Of a stretch of DNA of 5,564 nt, positions 1 through 5,564 are shown one piece after another. Both the position numbers and the translations under genes were made by a program. Numbering within the stretch: the first letter of the stretch is position 1; each line of letters opens with the position of its first letter. This stretch comes from JBFHER01 sp041584055 (GTDB lineage: Bacteria > Bacteroidota > Bacteroidia > Bacteroidales > UBA5342). The notes beneath the pieces were generated by a model that did no database searches, had not been told where the DNA came from, and saw nothing but the letters and a program-made list of their open reading frames with translations. The stretch lies in NCBI GenBank assembly GCA_041584055.1, contig JBFHER010000266.1, positions 1 to 5,564 on the forward strand, given 5' to 3'.

Positions 1-1268
1 GGCTGCCGTTCAACACGTCCTATACCATGAATCAAACAGTCTTCAACAATACATTCTGCCGGATAATTATTTGTTTTAGGGCCAGGTGTTCTATCTATTT
101 TTGTTAAATCATTTGTTTCGTGATATTCAAAAAGTGGGTCGCGTACTGCATTGGGATCACCAACGAAACAAACACCACTCGCACCTGTGTCATGAATGTG
201 GCACCCTTTAACCAAAGTATTCCGGTTATAATTATTCACAAAGATGGCATTCCCACCCACCTGATCAAATTCCATATCAAGTAAGCTCACCTGCTCTGTT
301 CCTGTTAGCATAAATGCACCCCCACGATAAATAGCCCAGTCTGAACGTAAAAGCTGCTCCTTGCAATCCATAAATGTTCGGGCGGCATGCTTCACAACGA
401 AACCTTGAAAAGTGATATGTTTTACAGGTTTTTTTTCAGACCCCTGAAACTCGACCAAATGACGAAGACGAACGACCTCGACCGTTGCTTTATCAAGATC
501 TGTCCCTTTTACTGGCATGTAATATAAAATACCGGCCTCCGCATCATGGAACCATTCACCCGGAGCATCCAGTTCTTCAAAGATATTTTCGACCATACGA
601 AACTGCTCATGCATGCCCATCTTTCTGTTGTTCTGCCAGCCACCTTCGTAAGTCACATTGCCCTCAGCATCTTTCCCTGTGATGATGTAATGGTACCCTC
701 CCCATCGTTTTACATGCATGGCATGAATATAGCCTCCTTTAGGATTTTTCCACCCTGCGGCCCTTTCTTTTGAAAACGCATCAGCAGCATATCCCTGGTA
801 TGCATCTGTTTTCTTGCTGGCATCATAATTCGGGTAACGAGCCATTCGCTGATTTTGACCATTAATAAAAAGCTGGTCAATGTTCAGATGCTTCGGCGTG
901 CTTGCCTGATAAATTCCATCCCCATAAGTTTTCCATTTAAGGTCAAGGCGGGTTCCACCACTTAAAACAGCCCCACCTTCGTTGATGGCTTTGTACACAA
1001 CAGGGTATTTTTCTGATCCGGAATCTTCAGGTTTAAAAACCAGTGTTTCGGCTAAATAATAAATCCCGTCAGCTACATGTACAGTGACTGTTTCTTTACC
1101 TGCATATTTTTGAGCTGCTTTTTGAGCTGCTGCAAGTGTTGCAAAAGGTTTATTCTTTGCTCCGTTGTTCGAATTAGAACCTTTCGGATTTACGTAAAAA
1201 TCGGCTGCATTGGCAAAAGAAGCTGCCAGCAGCATGATAAAAAAGGCTATCGTTTTAATAAAATTCAT
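1..1268 (-). CDS. Secreted right-handed beta-helix protein, GH141-like (C-terminus beyond window)
   Basis: The reading frame is open from the ATG at 1268 to the left edge, giving 422 codons with no stop. A signal peptide is clear: Lys5, a hydrophobic core at about 6-18, and an Ala-Asn-Ala site predicting cleavage after residue 21. Next come the FYVNPKG start at 24-30, the FKPEDSGS motif at 78-85, LSGG at 102-105, QLFING...ARYPN at 132-147, and ELDAPGEW followed by GILYYMP at 232-252. Beta-helix coils follow at about 284-292, 327-346, 351-368 and 406-417, with RTPGPKTNNYP at 393-403 between the last two. From memory, this motif order fits GH141 and related parallel beta-helix hydrolases, which include an alpha-L-fucosidase and a xylanase. 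Substrate is inferred only. Any C-terminal sorting domain lies outside the window. The start is supported by the signal peptide; the leader is AT-rich with no Shine-Dalgarno. It lies 211 bases downstream of the large beta-helix gene on the same strand. The gene call is secure; the family assignment is moderate. Confidence 0.88.
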   Translation of the reverse strand, partial: MNFIKTIAFFIMLLAASFANAADFYVNPKGSNSNNGAKNKPFATLAAAQKAAQKYAGKETVTVHVADGIYYLAETLVFKPEDSGSEKYPVVYKAINEGGAVLSGGTRLDLKWKTYGDGIYQASTPKHLNIDQLFINGQNQRMARYPNYDASKKTDAYQGYAADAFSKERAAGWKNPKGGYIHAMHVKRWGGYHYIITGKDAEGNVTYEGGWQNNRKMGMHEQFRMVENIFEELDAPGEWFHDAEAGILYYMPVKGTDLDKATVEVVRLRHLVEFQGSEKKPVKHITFQGFVVKHAARTFMDCKEQLLRSDWAIYRGGAFMLTGTEQVSLLDMEFDQVGGNAIFVNNYNRNTLVKGCHIHDTGASGVCFVGDPNAVRDPLFEYHETNDLTKIDRTPGPKTNNYPAECIVEDCLIHGIGRVERQ

Positions 1269-1296
1269 CAGTCTAAAATTTAAATTATTAAGGTGA

Positions 1297-1315
1297 CGTA
1301 TGTAACTCGTATGTA
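1297..1315 (-). repeat. Tandem direct repeat of CGTATGTA, 11-bp period
   Basis: Two exact copies of CGTATGTA (TACATACG on the coding strand) lie at 1297-1304 and 1308-1315. Their starts are 11 bp apart, about one helical turn, which would place both copies on the same DNA face. They sit 29-47 bases upstream of the GH141-like start codon, so they fall in the promoter or leader. Such spacing suits a regulator binding as a head-to-tail dimer. That role is inference, because two 8-mers can also arise by chance in AT-rich DNA. Confidence 0.4.
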
Positions 1316-1326
1316 TTAGTCATCGT

Positions 1327-1347
1327 TGATTCTGATGGTCTGAATCA
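1327..1347. promoter_or_regulatory. 21-base imperfect palindrome, possible operator
   Basis: The sequence TGATTC-T-GA-TGG-TC-T-GAATCA has 9-base arms that match at 8 positions around a 3-base centre. It lies about 59-79 bases upstream of the GH141-like start codon. The symmetry fits a dimeric repressor or activator site. It is unlikely to be a rho-independent terminator, because no T-run follows on the minus strand and the stem is not GC-rich. Function is not established. Confidence 0.35.
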
Positions 1348-1382
1348 TGCTGGTTTCATTTTACTAGAATATATTCAGCGCA

Positions 1383-1405
1383 TTCAACAGAATAATAGTG
1401 TTGAA
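1383..1405. repeat. Inverted repeat with perfect 7-bp arms
   Basis: TTCAACA and TGTTGAA flank a 9-base spacer, 75-97 bases past the stop codon of the large gene in the direction of transcription. In RNA this could form a modest AU-rich hairpin. On the minus strand the U-run precedes the stem instead of following it, so a classic intrinsic terminator is not supported. It may be an mRNA-stability or processing hairpin or a protein-binding site, or it may be chance. Confidence 0.35.
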
Positions 1406-1479
1406 AAATTGAGTGAATAAAAATATACTTGCACACCAATACCACCTTCTCCAATTTCATTATTTGTTAGTTTACTCTG

Positions 1480-4400
1480 TTATTTTGTACTCATAATTAG
1501 TTTAATCCTTGATTCTACTATTCCTGAATTAATCTGCATTAAATAAATGCCTGGTTCAATATTTAAAGTTGAAAGCATTATCGCTTCCCCTTGAGGTGCA
1601 TAAGATGCTACAATGACACCTGCACAATTGATTATTTTAATTGTTGAACCAATGGGTAGATTTTTGACATGAACATATCCATTGGCTGGATTAGGATACA
1701 CTGAAATTTCATGATCCACACTATATCCAAGTGATGTTGAATTTGAAACCGTAACAGTCGTATTCTCGGAAAACTCACCTTGGGAAGCGGTAACAGTAAT
1801 TGTCGCCTTGCCTTCACCAACAGCAGTAATGATACCAGTTGAACTAATGGTGGCAACCGATTCATCGCTGCTTGCATAAGCTAATTGTTGATCTGAAGCG
1901 TTGGCTGGCAATACTGTTGCAATCAGTTGATAGTTGTCGCCAATCGATAAATCCTCAGTAATTGGTGTTATGCTCACCCCGCTTAATTCAACAAACTTAT
2001 AGACTTCAACTTCGGCTAATGATAAAGGATTTGACGTATTCAACTGAATTTTCACTACCTGACCTATAACTCCTCCGGTTTGAATGGTAAGAGCAAGATC
2101 TGGATAGCTTGTAAATTCTTGTGAAAATACTTCTTCGTTTTTGGCGTTATATATTTTCACCGAAAAATTGGAAAGTCTTTGTTTTACAGCAGTCTTTCCA
2201 GCTCTGTTGAAAACATTGATATTACCAATGTTGTACTCGCTAAGTAAGTCGACTTGCCACCATGGGTTTTCTTCATCCAAAGTATGTGTAACCGAGTTAT
2301 TGGAATAGTTGCCGTCGGTATTTCCATCGATGGCACGTGATGGCTCGCCATCATAATCGACAGAAGATTGCGTGGCGACTCCGTTTAAAGCAAGGTTTGC
2401 TGTTTCGGTTGGTGTAACTTCAACAATACATTCATCGGTGAAAGCTCCATCTTTCGTGGAAACTGTAACGATTGCAGTACCTATTTTATGTGCGGTTAAC
2501 AAACCTGTGTTAGTTACGGTAGCAACAGATGCATCGTTTGTGCTGTAATTTACCGATTTTTCGGTTGCATCAACAGGGCTAATATTCACGACCAATTGTT
2601 GTTCTTCGCCACGAACCAGTTTTACCGTATCGCTTGCAAAGCTTACTCCACTTACCGCTTGCATAACAAGGATGCGGCACAGATCGCTATATTCTCCGTT
2701 TTTGGTTGTGGCCGTGATGGTAACTTTTCCGACTTTCAATGTGGAAACGAGTCCGTTTGCATCAATGGTTGCAATTGCCGGATTACTGCTCTTCCAGGTT
2801 ACGCCACTTTCTGCAATTTCTGGTGGGTTTATTTTTGCAGATAGCTGTGATTTTTCACCAACATATAATTTAGCAACTGCACCGCTTGTTAAAATGCTAA
2901 TCCCCGGGCTTGAGTTTTGACTTGTTTCTTCACCTGTTGTAAAAGACCAAATATCACCAGTTTCAACAGTGCCATCAGCCAATTCAGTATCTACACGCCA
3001 GTAATAAGTTTTGTTTTGTTCCAATGCGAAACTACCATCGAGTGTAACAATGTTATACGGGTCGTTCCTGGTCGTAACCAGTGTAAGATCACCAGCAGTT
3101 GTTCCCAGATAGATGTGTGCTTTCACACCATTCAATCCGATCAGATACATCAAATCTGCATCGGTAAGCACATTTGTACCACCGTTTTTTGGAACAGGCA
3201 TTGAAGCATGCCCCTCTTGTCGACCTCCAATCCAGTAGGTTGAATCGCCAAACTCATAAGCTCCCACATCTGGTGCCATTCCGATATAGCCTTCTGTAAC
3301 ATCTATCTCCACACCGGCTACCGTGCATATAGCTGGTACTCCCTGGTCGATGAGTTCGTAGGCATCTGCTCGTGGACGAAAGTCTCGATTATCCACATCG
3401 CACAACAATTGGCGCATGCTCTTGGTTCCGCCATAAACCCCGGGCATGTAATTGCTTTCATCATCACCGGGAATATCCCATTCGTAGCCATCAGTAGATA
3501 AGAGTGTTGTTATATTATCTGCTGCATTATTACGGGAAATAGTACTCGCATTCCCTCCATTCCCTTCAGCAATATCGATAGGCCATAAATCACCAATAGC
3601 GATGTTGTTATAAATCTCATGAAAATCGCCTTTCAACTTGTAAGCATGCTTATTAGGATTCGTACCCTGTACGCCGACGTTGCGATAAAAATTGCCCTTG
3701 GCAGTTTTTACTTCATCAATATTTGCCCCATCCCACCGAAAGTCACGCCTGTTATTATCGATAAACCAGTTGAATCGCACCACCGATTCCCATACATCCT
3801 CTTCAGGAATATACATCGATGAAACATCGGTTTCAAGTCCACAACAACGTGTATTAAAATTGTATTCTGAAACAATTGGTTTTTCCGGCTCAGATTTTCC
3901 ATAACGTGAAAAAGCAACGGATTGTGCGGTACCTGATATATCAACAGTATTTCGTCGATAATGGATCCCCTTTGAATTATACGCATGAAATGCATGGGTA
4001 CCACGTCGTTGGCCATATTCATCCCATTCGTTACTCGAATAATACCCGGCTCGATAAATGAGGTTGTTTTCAAAGGTGAGCCCGTCAACATAATTTGCAT
4101 TAAATCCGGTACCATCTGAATAGCGAAAAGTACAGTTATACACCGTAATATTTTCGCAAAAATCAGAATTACTTCCGGTAAAATCAGCAATTTTTGCAGG
4201 ATTCTCATCTCCTAAAGCCCTTTCAGAAGCCGTATAATACGTAAAATCGCAGTTTTGTATGGTAATGTTGTCTGAATTATCGAAATCAAACTTCGATGCA
4301 AAAAAATCGATCCCATCAATTACAATGTGTTTTGTGTTTGGGCCGCCTTTTAGCGCATCCATTATATTTCGCCCGTATATGTTAAGACCATTTGGATCTA

Positions 4401-5232
4401 CATCTCCTTCAGGCCATAAGCTAAGTTTACCGGTAGATTCATCATAGGCCCACTCTTGTTCTGAATCCAGCAGAACACGCTCGGCATTATCCTTTCCACC
4501 CTCAATAAAGTAATAGTTTTTTCCTGACTCCAATCGTATTGGATTATTATGAGAAAAATCAGCCGATCCCGCATTGTGCGCCGTAATCAGCCGAACAGAC
4601 CCAAAGAGCCCAACACATCCTTTAACAGAGACACCAGTGGCAACCAATGAAAACGGATCAGCTAAATCGCTTGCTTCACCGTGCACTGCAGACGACTTGA
4701 GCGTTTGTGTTTCGCCGCGAATAAAAACTTCATCAGAATATGCCAGCGCATTGGGCCAACGGGCTAAAGTCATCAATTTATTTTCGACAAACAACTGGGT
4801 GATATCCCCAGAACCTTCAGGTAAAGTGGTAACATAAACGTTTCCAATACCCGGTATTTTATCTGCCGGGGTATTGTTTCCATCAGGAAGGCTAACTGAA
4901 GCCCTTTCTTCTAATGTCCATGAAGTTTCGATTTTAACTCTTCCATCAAGAATAACCACTTCGTCCTGATAATTAGTAAAGGTAACAGGACTTCCTTCAG
5001 AACCTGTCAGGTTTGACAAATCCACTTCTTCGTGATAAGTGCCGCCAAGTATGTAACATATATCGCCAGGAGCCATTACACCAACAGCTTGTTGAATGGA
5101 AGCAAACGGACTCCCGATAGAAGTTCCGGAATTGTTATCGCTTCCTGTAACTGAAACATAATATGTTGCAGCAGAGAGGTGGCTGCACAACAACATTAAT
5201 CCGATTAAAATAAAAATTGTTTTCTTCATCAT
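1480..5232 (-). CDS. T9SS-secreted modular beta-helix protein with fucolectin-like domain
   Basis: Probable extracellular polysaccharide-active enzyme of 1250 residues. Numbered from the ATG at 5232: signal peptide 1-21 (cleavage after Leu-Ser-Ala); right-handed beta-helix about 22-665, with YYVS and GSDNNSG near the start, QLFVENKLMTLARWPN at 146-161, coils at about 302-311, 322-330, 361-369, 384-393, 422-430, 484-493 and 539-548, and a closing DVGAYEF at 655-661; Fn3-like domain about 679-766; BIG2 domains about 778-858 and 860-940; fucolectin-like F5/8 type C domain about 945-1079 (DNA 1996-2400); a third BIG2 at about 1084-1164; T9SS type A sorting domain about 1175-1250, beginning SVYPNP. 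A second ATG follows immediately at 5229 and is equally possible. The frame stays open back to a TTG at 5262, but that would put ten extra residues before the signal peptide. The leader has no Shine-Dalgarno. It starts 26 bases after the upstream gene's stop, suggesting one operon. The catalytic family is unassigned. Confidence 0.95.
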   Translation of the reverse strand: MMKKTIFILIGLMLLCSHLSAATYYVSVTGSDNNSGTSIGSPFASIQQAVGVMAPGDICYILGGTYHEEVDLSNLTGSEGSPVTFTNYQDEVVILDGRVKIETSWTLEERASVSLPDGNNTPADKIPGIGNVYVTTLPEGSGDITQLFVENKLMTLARWPNALAYSDEVFIRGETQTLKSSAVHGEASDLADPFSLVATGVSVKGCVGLFGSVRLITAHNAGSADFSHNNPIRLESGKNYYFIEGGKDNAERVLLDSEQEWAYDESTGKLSLWPEGDVDPNGLNIYGRNIMDALKGGPNTKHIVIDGIDFFASKFDFDNSDNITIQNCDFTYYTASERALGDENPAKIADFTGSNSDFCENITVYNCTFRYSDGTGFNANYVDGLTFENNLIYRAGYYSSNEWDEYGQRRGTHAFHAYNSKGIHYRRNTVDISGTAQSVAFSRYGKSEPEKPIVSEYNFNTRCCGLETDVSSMYIPEEDVWESVVRFNWFIDNNRRDFRWDGANIDEVKTAKGNFYRNVGVQGTNPNKHAYKLKGDFHEIYNNIAIGDLWPIDIAEGNGGNASTISRNNAADNITTLLSTDGYEWDIPGDDESNYMPGVYGGTKSMRQLLCDVDNRDFRPRADAYELIDQGVPAICTVAGVEIDVTEGYIGMAPDVGAYEFGDSTYWIGGRQEGHASMPVPKNGGTNVLTDADLMYLIGLNGVKAHIYLGTTAGDLTLVTTRNDPYNIVTLDGSFALEQNKTYYWRVDTELADGTVETGDIWSFTTGEETSQNSSPGISILTSGAVAKLYVGEKSQLSAKINPPEIAESGVTWKSSNPAIATIDANGLVSTLKVGKVTITATTKNGEYSDLCRILVMQAVSGVSFASDTVKLVRGEEQQLVVNISPVDATEKSVNYSTNDASVATVTNTGLLTAHKIGTAIVTVSTKDGAFTDECIVEVTPTETANLALNGVATQSSVDYDGEPSRAIDGNTDGNYSNNSVTHTLDEENPWWQVDLLSEYNIGNINVFNRAGKTAVKQRLSNFSVKIYNAKNEEVFSQEFTSYPDLALTIQTGGVIGQVVKIQLNTSNPLSLAEVEVYKFVELSGVSITPITEDLSIGDNYQLIATVLPANASDQQLAYASSDESVATISSTGIITAVGEGKATITVTASQGEFSENTTVTVSNSTSLGYSVDHEISVYPNPANGYVHVKNLPIGSTIKIINCAGVIVASYAPQGEAIMLSTLNIEPGIYLMQINSGIVESRIKLIMSTK

Positions 5233-5258
5233 TGTTATTAAGCAAGTATGTTCTTCAA

Positions 5259-5564
5259 TCAATAGCCTTTAACCGCTTTACGAACCTGTTTCATTATTGC
5301 AATACACTCCGGATTAAAAAACGGGTGATCTTTGGTAACATCAGGTGTCATCGCCAAATTAATGGTAATTGGCATATTGGCCTTATCGGCTGTTTTAAAT
5401 ATTTCGATATACTTTTCGGCTGTAAACATTGGCTTTTGAGTCCATTTTCCTTCTCCAGTCCTACTAGACCAGCCATCCATATAAAACCAACTGGCCGGAT
5501 ATTGCCCTTCCAACTGCCCACCTTCTTCAAACAAGAAATCCGGCTGAATTTCAGGTACTCTACC
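5259..5564 (-). CDS. C-terminal end of unrecognised, possibly glycosidase-like protein (N-terminus beyond window)
   Basis: The frame is open from the right edge to a TGA at 5259-5261, giving 101 codons; the true start lies outside the window. The fragment begins GRVPEIQPDF, so the coding sequence continues upstream of the only in-frame start-like codon, a TTG at 5534. Visible features are an acidic EEGGQLEGQ stretch (residues 13-21 of the fragment), an aromatic WFYMDGW stretch (26-32), a predicted beta-strand PITINL (65-70) and a final amphipathic helix ending QVRKAVKGY. A strand followed by a terminal helix would suit the last beta/alpha unit of a TIM-barrel hydrolase, and aromatic and acidic residues are common in sugar-binding clefts. 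I do not recognise the family, so a glycosidase role is only inferred from this and from the neighbours. No C-terminal T9SS sorting domain is present. It is probably co-transcribed with the large beta-helix gene. Confidence 0.85.
   Translation of the reverse strand, partial: GRVPEIQPDFLFEEGGQLEGQYPASWFYMDGWSSRTGEGKWTQKPMFTAEKYIEIFKTADKANMPITINLAMTPDVTKDHPFFNPECIAIMKQVRKAVKGY

Larger units (their letters stand above)
1269..1479. other. AT-rich intercistronic region with repeats
   Basis: This 211-base gap separates two co-directional genes and is much longer than the 26-base gap upstream of the large gene. I see no open frame with coding character. It holds a 7-bp-arm inverted repeat (1383-1405), a 21-base imperfect palindrome (1327-1347) and a direct repeat of CGTATGTA (1297-1315). 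The density of small repeats suggests control of the downstream GH141-like gene, by its own promoter or by mRNA processing. I could not find a convincing Bacteroidota promoter (a TTTG box about 19-21 bases before TAnnTTTG). The nearest -7-like string, TATATTTT (1420-1427, minus), has no properly spaced upstream box. Confidence 0.6.

Noticed and set aside
485..1283. Short plus-strand frames opposite the GH141-like gene
   Set aside because: They are Cys- and His-rich antisense shadows of a well-supported coding frame, with no start context or domain.
1383..1430. Rho-independent terminator after the large gene
   Set aside because: The stem is AU-rich and no T-run follows it on the transcribed strand.
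1415..1454. Bacteroidota-type promoter (TATATTTT with upstream TTG)
   Set aside because: The candidate TTG boxes are about 9 or 24 bases from the -7-like string instead of 19-21, and the final G of TAnnTTTG is missing.
3708..4208. Minus-strand frame of 166 codons
   Set aside because: It lies wholly inside the large gene in another frame, with no recognisable domain and a composition typical of a shadow frame.
2596..4837. Plus-strand frames opposite the large gene
   Set aside because: All are under 100 codons, overlap each other and mirror the coding strand; none shows a known motif.
5169..5232. Lipoprotein signal (Cys16 in the leader of the large protein)
   Set aside because: The residue before Cys is Leu rather than Gly, Ala or Ser, and a good Ala signal-peptidase site plus a T9SS domain point to ordinary Sec export followed by T9SS secretion.
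5233..5262. Upstream TTG start for the large gene, overlapping the previous stop as TTGA
   Set aside because: It would put ten extra mostly polar residues before the signal peptide; the ATG-ATG pair at 5232/5229 gives a normal N-terminus with Lys before the hydrophobic core.

Overview
The window reads as part of a carbohydrate-degradation cluster of a Bacteroidota bacterium. This rests on three observations: a C-terminal type IX secretion (T9SS) sorting domain in the large gene, AT-rich leaders without a Shine-Dalgarno sequence, and the mix of secreted beta-helix, BIG2 and discoidin-type modules. A marine or polysaccharide-degrading lineage is plausible, but that is inference. All three recognisable genes are on the minus strand, so transcription runs from high to low coordinates.

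Layout in transcription order. (1) 5259-5564 is the last 101 codons of a protein I do not recognise, possibly a barrel-type glycosidase. (2) After 26 bases, 1480-5232 encodes a secreted modular protein of 1250 residues: signal peptide, right-handed beta-helix, Fn3-like domain, two BIG2 domains, a fucolectin-like F5/8 type C domain, a third BIG2 domain and a T9SS sorting domain. (3) A 211-base AT-rich gap (1269-1479) holds two inverted repeats and an 11-bp-period direct repeat. (4) 1-1268 is the first 422 codons of a second secreted beta-helix protein, resembling GH141, which runs off the left edge.

The two beta-helix proteins share several motifs in the same order and look like distant relatives. 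The large protein carries a module with the His/Arg/Arg fucose-site pattern of eel fucolectin, and GH141 includes an alpha-L-fucosidase. A fucose-containing glycan, such as an algal fucan or a pectic side chain, is therefore a reasonable substrate hypothesis, but it is not shown by the sequence. The arrangement looks like an interior piece of a polysaccharide utilisation locus. No SusC/SusD pair, regulator or sulfatase is visible to confirm that. There are no RNA genes, mobile elements or CRISPR arrays that I can support.
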